Positions 44,525 through 54,893 of a stretch of DNA of 64,000 nucleotides are shown piece by piece (the stretch's first letter is position 1; each line of letters starts with the position of its first letter). Under the pieces are notes generated by a model. That model did not search any database and was not told the DNA's origin. It saw nothing but the letters and a program-made list of their open reading frames with translations. The translations under genes and the position numbers were made by a program. Origin of the DNA: Aphidius gifuensis (taxonomy: Eukaryota; Arthropoda; Insecta; Hymenoptera; Braconidae); assembly GCF_014905175.1 (NCBI RefSeq), contig NC_057792.1:12813321-12877320 (forward strand), written 5' to 3'.

Positions 44525-45164
44525 AATAAAAACAATGCATTTTAAAATTATTCACTCTATTTATTTACACATTTTTGAAACATAATACATTTTACAGGCT
44601 GTGGTAATAATATTATTTTTGAATTGTAGTATAATACACTAGTATTATACATAGCGAACATTTACATTAATATTTATTGAAATTATTATGATTTCTACAT
44701 TTTTATATTTATTTATTTATTCATTTTATTTTATTTATTGTTTTATTGGATTATTTATTTATTTAATTATTTATTTATACAGTTAAAACATATTACCATT
44801 AAAGCAGTGTTTACACTATTGCATACAAGTGTATTTACAAGTTACCAGATAAACCCTAGATAATACTAGCTTAAATTTTTATTCATTCGCGTATTTGTTT
44901 ATTTAATTTTTACTTAATTGTTTATTTATTTCTCGACATGATATCCATCTATATAACTTTTTTGTATTTTTATGCACAACAAACATTTGTCATTTTATTT
45001 AAAAAAAAAAAAAAATACAGTATAATACCCTAGTAACATACCCCTGTAATATAAGTATATATTTACATTATAGCGACTTTTACTCTTGCTTGAGTATGAG
45101 GTTTTATTTATGCTACTCAAGCACCCTCTTTTGCTAAATTTAAAAAACATAAATGTAAACATTT
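44525..45164. other. AT-rich gap between convergent integrase and polymerase genes
   Basis: No coding potential was seen. Repeated TTTATTTATTTATT and AATAAA-like words on both strands are consistent with polyadenylation of the two converging genes. Confidence 0.5.
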
Positions 45165-48100
45165 TTATTCAATTTCCATTGGCTCATCAACAAATACTTC
45201 TTTGTAACCCCACGGTAGAGTATCAGTTGAGCCTTCAATAAGTTGTCGCTTATCATCACCAGCACTTAAAGCTAATTTTCGCATTTCTATGGTTTTAACT
45301 TCATGTTTTTTCGATTGTATCGTCCGTTGAATACGATCAATATTGACATTATTTAAAAGACAATTTTTATAATCGTCAAAAGTTATTGTTCGAAGAGCAG
45401 AACCTTTTACACCTTTTGCACGTGAGCCATATGACTTTTTATCTCGCTGAACTCGATATGCATACATTTTAGCTCGCAAACCAATAAATTCTAATAAAAT
45501 ATCCCCATTTGTTTCATCTTTCATCAAGCCAACTACTTTTTTATTATGCTGCCCGATGCCCCAAGGGTTTGCAGGAGAATACTCAGATGTATCGAATTTT
45601 TCCCAATCTCTTTTCATATATTCATAAATATTATAACGTCTTACACCTAAAATAAAACTATCTGTATCCATATAATATAAAGTGACAAAATTAGAAAAAT
45701 TTTTGCGTAAATAATTATAATAAAAATCATACATGTATGTTTTTGAAATATCTAATATACTAAAGCCTAAATATATTGGTTTATTTAATATAATTTTCAG
45801 TCTACGCATTTCAATTATTGCTAAATCACCAACTATGTAAGATGCGGAAAAGTTTGGTTTCGCAATTAATGCTTCTGCGCCATAACGACCTTTCAATTTT
45901 GTCACGATTCGTACATCGCGATGCTTTCTAGCATCTTCCATTAATTTACCAAATACACTATTATTTAAAAATTTATAGAAATTCTTTGAAAATTCATTTG
46001 TTGCTTTTTTACGCAATTCTGTATTTAAATCAATATATTTTTTGAGCCAGTCTTTTTGGCGAAATTTTAATACTCTATACAAATTTGTAATTTTTAATCC
46101 TAGACTGGTGTATAATTGCAAATTTCTATAGTGAATAATATATTTTTTTTTTGGTGACAATGTTGTTAGTAATTTTTTACATTTTGAAGCAATGGTGGCT
46201 TATCATGTATTGGAGCTAATGGCAGATCTTTATGCTCATCATGCAATTCGATTGGATAGTCCATATCAACTTCTAAAATATAACCCCATTCTGATGTTTC
46301 ACTAATTTCATTCAAAATATTTAAATTAAAATTTTCAACCCAACTAAAATCTTTATATGGTAAATATGACATCATTGAAGCCCCATATAGATTATTAACA
46401 TCAAAATACATTAAATAATTATCTTCTAAATTTGGATTATAGCCAGATTTCATATATTTATTATTTGCCTTACCCCAACGATTTGAACATTGTGCCAAGC
46501 CACCCCGAATACCGCTTTCAATAAACAACATTTTATCAACATCAGTCAGCAACTCTAATTCAATTTCAGTAATTTTTAGCATTGCCTGCATTGCCAATGA
46601 TGGACATGTAATAAAATGGAGTGGGTCAAGCTTATAGGTTTCCATACAATTATCTCTAAAATTTTCAAATATATCACTTAATAATAAAATATCAGTTCTT
46701 AAATATAAATCTGAGTACTCTCCAAGTGTTTTTATATCAAAAGTATGCCAAACATTGCAAGCGTGAGCATAATCGGCATCACTAATATGTTCATCATAGA
46801 GTTTTGAAAAAAATTGATCCTTCGTTGGTAAAGTAGGAAGGTTCAATTTCTCAAAACAATCAACAAAATCATATGGAAAAATTCCTTTTTTATTCACGAG
46901 ACTGAATTTATTTTTATCAGTGTAATATTTTTGAGTTATATATTTTTCATCATTTGTTAAATATGAGGCTAATTTTTCAATACTTGAAGGCATAAATCTA
47001 AATGAATCAATAAAACGAAGCTGCACGCGTGTACCTTTGACATACTTTGTAAATGAGATATATTTTCTTTATTTACTGGTAATAATGTCATACGACCTGG
47101 AAACTGAGTTGCTAATTGTTTTAAAATAAAATGAGAATCATAACCTGACATATTATGCGACACTACATTTATAATACACGACTCTTGATAATTTATATTA
47201 CAGCTGTTGTGTGCCGGACCACCGTAGCGATTTAAAAATGATGATGATCTTTCACTTTAGGGTTCTTTTCCGTAAATTTTTTATTACAAATATAACAAAA
47301 CTGTGCTCTATCAAACTCAGCTTGTTCTTGTGGAGAAATAATCATTGGATTATTTACACTGAGTATAGCATCAACATTTTTTGATATTTCATATAGCTCA
47401 TTAATGAACCACTCAATACAATCATTAGCACGATATATTTTATGTTTTGATAAAGAGTCATCATAGTCACACTTTAAATAATAGCCTATACTGAATGGTA
47501 TATGACTTTGCACATCAACACTTTTTCTTTGCACACTATCTTCATTCTCTTCCACTTTTTTAAGCAAACACTCTATGTCCATGTAAACAACAAACGGCAC
47601 TCTTAACTGATATTTATAATTTTTAAATTTTAAAATATTATTTTGTTTTATAGGCAGTTCGATACGCGACTTATTGACGTTAAAACATGCAAGTTTATGA
47701 TTCAAATAAGATGATTCAACTTGAAAACTGCACAAGCAACGATCACAAAATAATTTTTTACTTTTGTGTTTTGACAATTGTGATGACAGCAACATTGACA
47801 TATTATGAATCCAAGTATAATGATATTCATCTGGAATGTATTCATCATCATTATCATCTTCTTCCTTTTCTTCTTCTTCTTCTTCTTCTATTTCGTCATT
47901 TTTTTGTTGCATTAAAAGATGAATTGTTTTTTTTACATAAACTTTATTGAAATTTAAATTTTTTGTTGGCTCGATTGGTGTATATTCACTCAAGTGATAT
48001 GGCACAATTATTTTTTGTTTTTTACCATTTTTTTCTATTATTTTATTATTTCCATTTTTATTATATTCGATGCCATATACTGATATCGATAAATCGTTTA

Positions 48101-49109
48101 CTTTTTCAAATTTTTTAATATCCTGTAATGACATTGGAAAATCAAATTGTTGATATAATAAAATATTTTTAAATGGATCTTTACCATTGTTAGGTGGCTT
48201 GTACTTGCTCATACGCTCAGGGTGATCTTTAAAATTATACATGGCTGCTAAAATTGACCACAGAAAACAGTATTCATCATCGTTTTTTACGTTTATTATT
48301 GCATGTTTCACTTTGAGCCATTTCGGTAATTCTACAAATGAATTACCACCCTTAAGTGGTTTGTATACATTGATTTGAATTTCCATGTTATTTATTTCAT
48401 GAAGCGTCCAACCTGAGCCTTGCATTTCAATATCATCTTTTCGCGCATTTAATTCATTGAATTTTGCTGTAAACAATTCTTCCATATCTGTTGATGGTAA
48501 TATTATCATGTTTCCGGTATGAAGATATTTTGTATCAATTGTCTCATTGTCTTGTTTGGAAATTTTAAATTTGCATGATAAAGCACAATCAACTTTATAA
48601 GAATTTGTACTTTCCATTGCCAAATTTAATTTTGCTATGAGCAATGTTTTAACATCATTACAAAAAGCCTGAACGTCAACATGTTGCAAATTGATTACTG
48701 CGCATGTGCGCATATTTGAATCAAATAAACTTGAAACTTCTTGCCATCTTACTCTAGCACTAATATTTTCACTTTCACTATCATTATTATTATTAACATT
48801 TTCATAGTCACTATCATCATTTAAACCAGAACCAACTTTAATTAGTAATTTTTCAATTTTTAGCAATGCCCGCTTTGCATATATTAGAGAAGTTGAAAAT
48901 TTTTTCCGCTCGTTATACTCCAAGGTTTCATTCTTCATAATATCATTATATTCAACAATTCGACAAGATAAATCATCGATTGATTCACAAATTGTATCTC
49001 TGTTGGCACTATTCCGTGATAAGTTAATGAACATATTATCATAAAAAGCACGCTGCTCTTTATGACTTTTCATTGGCATATTCGCGAATATTATCATCGA
49101 TTCAGCCAT
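45165..49109 (-). pseudogene. Protein-primed DNA polymerase B with three frameshifts
   Basis: Frames 49109-47232, 47163-46969 region, 47026-46166 and 46160-45165 read in order. Motifs are exonuclease I YMDIECLL (about 47580), exonuclease II HNMSGYDSHFI (about 47140), exonuclease III YLRTDILLL (about 46700), motif A DVNNLYG (about 46400), motif B NNSVFGK (about 45950) and motif C YMDTDS (about 45670). The long N-terminal region would hold the terminal-protein and priming part. Shifts lie near 47235, near 47055 (an AAAGAAAA stretch) and near 46170; no catalytic residue is lost. The total of about 1,315 codons fits the Polinton family. Confidence 0.92.
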
Positions 49110-49186
49110 ATTTTAAAAGTATAAAAATACTGTATAAAGTAGCAGAAAATAAAATATAAACTCCGGCTGAGAGGTTTAGAAGATAC

Positions 49187-49220
49187 TGATATATTTAATT
49201 GTTTTGAGGGTCCTTATATA
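49187..49220 (-). promoter_or_regulatory. Core promoter of polB
   Basis: TATATAAG at 49220-49213 lies 33 bp before the A of TCAGTAT (49187). The polB ATG is 78 bp further on at 49109. 49230-49980 shows no gene on either strand. Confidence 0.6.
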
Positions 49221-49992
49221 CGCACAATGTGAGTGAAATTATTTTATTTTCAAAAGGTGTGTCACATTTTCATAGAATTTTTGTCTTGAAAATATTTATC
49301 GGAAAATAAATAAAACATTTTTGCTTCCTTCAAGATGTATTTTTTTTTTTGTGAATAATAGACAATATTATTTACAACTTTTATCATTTTACATTGTCTT
49401 GATTATTCACTGTGATGGAATTTTGAGAAAAAAAAAAGCTATTGGAAAAATTTTATCATTTGTTTACTTGACAGTTTTTATGTGCGGCAGTGGTGAGTAA
49501 TTCTAAACAAGTTTCATCTTGTAAATTTGGCCTTCAATTATTCAAGCATAACGAGATAAAAATATTGAGAAAATTTTAACATTGTTTATTTACAGGAAAA
49601 TAAAAGTATTGTAAAGATATTATAGTATGTAAGAGAAAAACTTTTTATTTGTTTAGGACGAGAGATTCTCAAAGCATCATCTTAGCATGTGACTGTATGT
49701 GTGTGTGTAGATGTACAATTTTGCATGAAACATTACATGACAACATAGGAAATATATATTTTCTATGTTGGCTAGTGACACATAATTCCAACAAGCTCCT
49801 CCAGGTATAATGAGAATGGATCATTGCAAACGTTTTATCTCTTGTTTACGTCAACAAACCTCGCATAGTAAACAGTTTTACATATCTAATTTTCAGAATT
49901 ATAAGTCATTTTGAAAAATGCTTTCCATGAAAAACAAACTTCCTATTTCCATCATCATCCTAATGATCCCCACCTAAGCCCTTATTTTGGGA

Positions 49993-50032
49993 TATATAAG
50001 CCAAGTACAACTGCGAAAATATCAAATCAGTT
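49993..50032 (+). promoter_or_regulatory. Core promoter of the spliced cargo gene
   Basis: TATATAAG at 49993-50000 is followed by the initiator TCAGTT with its A at 50029, 34-36 bp downstream. The ATG is at 50084. Confidence 0.55.
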
Positions 50033-50083
50033 TGGGACTTGCTGAAAACTGTGAACCAGGAGCTGCAGAAAAACTTGGACAAG

Positions 50084-51290
50084 ATGATTCACGAATTTTA
50101 TAACAATGAGGTAAGTGATATATCAACATTTTAAATTATTTATTAGTATTTATAAATTTATCATTCTATGTGTTTCATTTATTTATTAATGTATTTTCAA
50201 TTTGTTAATTTATTAATTTTTTTGATTTTTAGTTGGATCGACTTTCCACCCAAATTGCACCACTGATTGTTATTGAGGGAGAGTATCGAGAGGATGAGCG
50301 TTCTGGAGTTTCATATGATTTACACATGCGAGAGGATAATTTAAAAATGGTAATATTCGATTTTTTATGCATAATTATATTTAATCATTATATTTGTTTT
50401 AATAAATATCGTTTCTCAGATTGAATATAATCTTTTATCAATACATAGTTTAATGTATTCATCAAGACTAATGAATAATTATTGTAAGTACTTTTTTATA
50501 TTTAAATTCAAAGATTTTTTCTAAATCATTAAACATGTCTATAATAATAATAATAAACTGCATAAATTTTTATCCACAGGTGGTTTCAATATTCATACAA
50601 AATGTATAGGAAATAATAGAACTCCAATCTCAACTATTTTGCCAGGTATAATTCGAATGTTCATAATTTTTTATTTGGTTTTTATAAAATATAATTTTCA
50701 TTCATTGTATTACAGATTACTGGAATGATGGCTCCATTTTCCCAGAAGAAGACGATTCACCAGTGGCACTTGATGAGTTGCAGTATGATGTGACTCTAGA
50801 TGGTAATATATATATATATATACACATACACATAATTATTTTCTTTATATTAATTACTCGATTTAATAATGTTAATTCTTATGTTTTCAGGATACTATGA
50901 AATTTTCGATTCATCTGGAAGAATGCCAATTATTAATTTTTGTAAGTATATTTAAACTGTTCATACATATAAATAATGAATATATCCCATTAAAAAAAAT
51001 AATAATAATAATAATATTTACTTATTTGTTTATCTAACAATATAGCTCTTAGACCATCGGAAGGGGAAGAAGAAGCATTGGAGCAAGAGAGAAACATCAT
51101 CAGAGAACAACAAGAAAAACTGGAGAGAGCTGCCATAGAATTCGACAATATATATAACAGTCAAATGGAGATTGCAAATTGTTTAAAAAAGGATGATGAT
51201 GATGTTGTATTCATAGAAGAAATAATTTCTGTTAATGATGATGATAATAATAATAATAATTGGCATAATGATTGTACAATACTCGAATGA
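50084..51290 (+). CDS. Seven-exon gene of unknown function inside the Polinton
   Basis: Exons are 50084-50110, 50233-50349, 50420-50483, 50580-50645, 50716-50802, 50891-50941 and 51046-51290. Every intron is GT..AG, 69-122 bp, and all phases join without a stop to give 218 residues ending at TGA 51288-51290. The middle is rich in aromatic and acidic residues (DYWNDGSIFPEEDD, GYYEIFDSSGRMP). The last exon has a predicted coiled coil (EEALEQERNIIREQQEKLER), then DDDVVFIEE, a candidate SUMO-interaction motif in an acidic setting, then an Asp/Asn run. No domain is recognised. Unlike its neighbours it has no frameshift. It is either an original Polinton gene with introns or captured host DNA. Confidence 0.7.
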
Positions 51291-51424
51291 ATCATGCAAA
51301 CTTGAATAAATATTTGATATTAAATTTATAATTTTTCAGTCATTGTTTTTTTTATTATTAATAAATATATCCATCACAAATTTATATTTTTAGTCATTGT
51401 TTCAATTATTATTAATAAATATAT

Positions 51425-52170
51425 CCAACACGACTGCAGGACGGTTGAATAATTCGTTATTGTGGTTAACCATTGTTTATAATAAAAAAATTTTTAAACT
51501 AATATTATAAATTATAAAATTTTGCAGCACATCCATAGGACGATATAGATGTTTATGTTTTTGAAATAAATAAATAAAAAACAATCTTGATGCGTATGTT
51601 TTAACCGCAGAGTCTTTAATCTATACCAACACGACTGCAGGACGGTTGAATAATTCGTTATTGTGGTTAACCATTGTTTATAATAAAAAAATTTTTAAAC
51701 TAATATTATAAATTATAAAATTTTGCAGCACATCCATAGGACGATATAGATGTTTATGTTTATAAATAAATAAATAAAAAACAATCTTGATGCGTATGTT
51801 TTAACCGCAGAGTCTTTAATCTATACCAACACGACTGGACGGTTAAATAATTCGTTATTGTGGTTAACCATTGTTTATAATAAAAAAATTTTTAAAGTAT
51901 TATTATAAAATATAAAATTTTGCAGCACATCGATAGGACGATATAGATGTTTATGTTTATAAATAAATAAATAAAAAACAATTTTGATGCGTATGTTTTA
52001 ACCAGAGTCTTTAATCTACACCAACACGACTGGGCGGTTAAACAATTTGTTATTGTTGTTAACCATTGTTCATAATAAAAAAATTTTTAAAGTATTATTA
52101 TAAATTATAAAATTTTGCAGCACATCGATAGGACGATATAGATTTTTATGTTTATAAATATATCCATAAT
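51425..52170. repeat. Tandem repeat, about 200-bp unit, 3.7 copies
   Basis: Units start with CCAACACGACTG at 51425, 51626, 51826 and 52021 (periods 201, 200, 195). Each contains TTGTGGTTAACCATTGTTTA, GCAGCACATC.ATAGGACGATA and TTTTAACC.CAGAGTCTTTAAT. The first three copies are nearly identical; the fourth is diverged and truncated. It has no coding content. It begins 134 bp after the spliced gene. Confidence 0.9.
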
Positions 52171-52194
52171 AAATAAATAACATCCAATCACAGT

Positions 52195-53017
52195 GTATAT
52201 ATATATGGGGCATTCCAGGTCAAAAAACCGAGTCATCGGCCTGACCTCTACCGATTCACTTGAAAATTTTTTTTCTAGGTGTATTTTGGACCGAAAAACA
52301 ACCTTATTTTTTTTCAATTTTTTTCCACCATTTTTACACCATAAAATAATTTTTTTTTCCTACTATCGAGTATTTCTCAAATTAGACCAGGTTTAAAATT
52401 CTGAAATTTTTCTTATATTATCTCGAGGTAAAAACAAGTCACCCATAAAAATTTGGGAATGGGCCGAGAATAATTACTAATTTTTTTATAACTGATTAAA
52501 AAAAAATTTTTTTACCAATTTTAAGATAATCTAATTTTAGAATAATCTAATAATGGTTTCTTGTAGAGAAAAAAAAATAAAAATAAATGATATCCGGGCA
52601 AATTTTGGTTCTTTCCATATTTCGAGGGTAAAAGCTTCAAAAATTGAATTTTAATCATCGCAGTTTTCCTATCTTTCCATCCTTAAATATAGGGAAAAAC
52701 AAAATTCATCAAGATATCATTTATTTTTATTTTTGATTTCTCTACAAGAAACTATTATTAAATTTTTCTATTTTTAAAATTCGTAAAAAAATTTTTTTTT
52801 AATCAGTTATAAAAAAATGTGTCTCGGCCCATTCTAAAATTGACTTTTTCAGATGGAAAATTTTAGGAATTTTAAACCTGGTCTAATGAAATACTCGATA
52901 GTGGGAAAAAAATTATTTTATGGTAAAATGTTGGAAAATTGAAAAAAAAGGTGTTTTTGGTAAAACACCTAAAATTTTCAAGTGAATCGTGAGGAGCCGA
53001 CTCGGTGCCCATATAGA
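52195..53017. mobile_element. Long foldback element at the Polinton right end
   Basis: The two halves (about 52207-52610 and 52620-53005) are imperfect inverses. Matching words include GATTCACTTGAAAATTTT, CCATAAAATAATTTTTTT, CTATCGAGTATTTC, TTAGACCAGGTTTAAAATTC and ATAAATGATATC. The ends read TATATGGGGCA and TATATGGGCA when both are read inward. It lies directly inside the right terminal repeat and has no coding capacity. Confidence 0.75.
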
Positions 53018-53045
53018 TAATAGTAATCACTGAATTACCAACATT

Positions 53046-53227
53046 CAAAATGGCCGACTTTTGAATATACAGATATACCAACTCCCCACGTTACCGATAT
53101 ACAAAATGGTCGACCTCAAAATGGCTGACATAGAGGGGGAATTTAATCGGAGCCTGGTGGGGGTTTAATTGGGCCGGAGTGTGGGTTTGATATCAAACTG
53201 TCCCAGGATCTGCCTTGCTTCACTACT
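53046..53227. repeat. Right terminal inverted repeat
   Basis: Inverse of the left repeat; ends GCCTTGCTTCACTACT. It lacks one internal part present at the left and carries a GAGGTCGACC variant. Confidence 0.88.
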
Positions 53228-53233
53228 AAAAGT
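53228..53233. other. Right 6-bp target-site duplication (AAAAGT)
   Basis: It matches 36560-36565 exactly and marks the Polinton boundary. Confidence 0.9.
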
Positions 53234-53720
53234 CCAATAATTACGAGAAAATATCAGGGAAATATCAGTAAATATTAAGGAAAACTCACTGAATAAAAAA
53301 AAAAAAAACAATAAATATAGAAATTATCAGTAAATATAAAAGAAAAATCACTGAATATAAAGAAAAATACGATATATGTATATGGAAAAATATCAGTAAG
53401 TATAAAGGAGAATGTAGAAAAAAATATGTCAATATCAAAGAAAAATCAGTAAATATGAGAAAAATTATGATATATATAGGAACATATCAATCAATTTCCC
53501 CCCCCCCCCTCTAACCATAGTCGATCTCTCGAAAGTCTCTTAATTAATCTAAACAAAATGAAATGGGAAAATATCGGGGAAACATCAGTAAATATGAAGG
53601 AAAATATAGAAAAATATAGCAAAAAATCATGGAAAAATCACTAAATATAACGAAAAATATAATAAATATAGAAAAATATGAAAGAAAAACCACTATATAT
53701 ATAATAAAAAATATGATTTT
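53234..53720. repeat. Continuation of the low-complexity tract hit by the Polinton
   Basis: The same AAATATCAGTAAATATAAAG-type units as at 34741-36559 resume directly after the target duplication, with a C-run at about 53503. 53721-54430 is AT-rich without a supportable gene. Confidence 0.6.
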
Positions 53721-54429
53721 AATCATGTTACCCCCTCTCAATATGCGAATGGAAATCTAAGAGAAATTATCGAATAAATCACAAAAATAAAAATGAAATG
53801 ACAAGTTTAAAAAAAAACAGAAGAAAATAATACAATATATGTGACCTAAGATGTAATAATGTGGAGAATAATCAGAATTTATTTCGGTCAAATTAAAAAC
53901 AACATATAATAACCAACAATTAATGACAAATTAAAAACAACATATAATAACCAAAAATTAATGTCATAAAAATAAAAACAAAATTAATGCAACAACATCA
54001 CTTCATCAATAGAAAAAAAAAAAAAACATCTATCATTTTTAACCAATTTGAGAACAGATATGACGAAATTTTTGGAATCATAAGCCAATAAAATCGAAAT
54101 GGGTAAAAAAAAACAAGAAGGGAACAATTTAAAAATGAAGAAAAAAAAAATAAAACTGAGTGATAAAAACACAACAAAAAATACATTGATAAAAATAAAA
54201 ATTGAAAAAATAACAGATTTAAAATTGAATACAATATGGTAAGTCAAAAATTAGAAATGAATATAATTTACATAAAAAATTAAATTAAAAATTCAATACA
54301 GTGACACAATTCGGGCACAAATAATAAATAAAAGTGAAATAAAGGAATGTTAAAAGAAACGAGGAACTGGTAAAAAATTTACGGTCGATATATGTGATAA
54401 AAGTGACAAAATAAGATCTATTTTTTTTT

Positions 54430-54790
54430 TGAAGAAGCTGCAAATAAATATGGATTGATTGAGGTACCGTTATCAATAAAATGTATAATACAAAAAGAAA
54501 AATTATTAACATATGATAAATTATTAAACATTCAAGTTGAACAAAATATATATGATCACTGGAGGATTAGTGAGAAAAGTTAATGAACAATACTCGTCAC
54601 TATATAATAAAGAAATAATGATACTAGTAGAGGCTAATATAAAATTCGAAGACGATGAGGAAAATGAATATATATTGAAAATCAATTTCGAATTCAAGGA
54701 AATACAAGAAATCATCTACCAAATAATTCGTCTGCAGTTAAAATTATTTGAGCAAAAAAAAAAAAAAAAAAGAAAACTTTTCAATACTGA
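54430..54790 (+). other. Coding-like fragment, unrecognised
   Basis: Frames read FEEAANKYGLIEVPLSIK and, after a shift, ILVEANIKFEDDEENEYILK, ending in a Lys run encoded by poly-A. It has an ordered helix/strand-like pattern, but no family is recognised. It is possibly debris of the transposon on its right. Confidence 0.25.
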
Positions 54791-54893
54791 TAATGTTATT
54801 ACATAGATATCACCGCAGTAATAATAGCAACAAATGAAGTAGAATTTATATATGCAATGACAGGACGTTTATTGAAAAAAAAAAACAATAACA

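Larger units (their letters stand above)
36566..53227. mobile_element. Polinton/Maverick element, 16.7 kb
   Basis: The ends are AG..CT, with terminal inverted repeats starting AGTAGTGAAGCAAGGC. The flanking 6-bp duplication is perfect. The gene set is the Polinton hallmark set: protein-primed PolB, retroviral-type integrase, packaging ATPase, adenovirus-type protease and minor capsid protein. Absent is a full major capsid gene. Extra are a spliced gene, a 200-bp tandem array and a foldback element near the right end. Several genes have single frameshifts. Confidence 0.95.

Noticed and set aside
52105..52396. ORFs over the foldback start
   Set aside because: They cross the tandem array/foldback boundary and are not conserved between the inverted halves.
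36566..53227. Integrated polydnavirus (bracovirus) segment or nudivirus-like cluster
   Set aside because: Terminal inverted repeats, 6-bp duplication, protein-primed PolB and DDE integrase define a Polinton; no bracovirus-type gene families were recognised.
53984..54512. Hydrophobic minus-strand ORFs resembling membrane proteins
   Set aside because: A/T-rich sequence gives Phe/Leu/Ile-rich frames by default; overlapping frames look equally hydrophobic.
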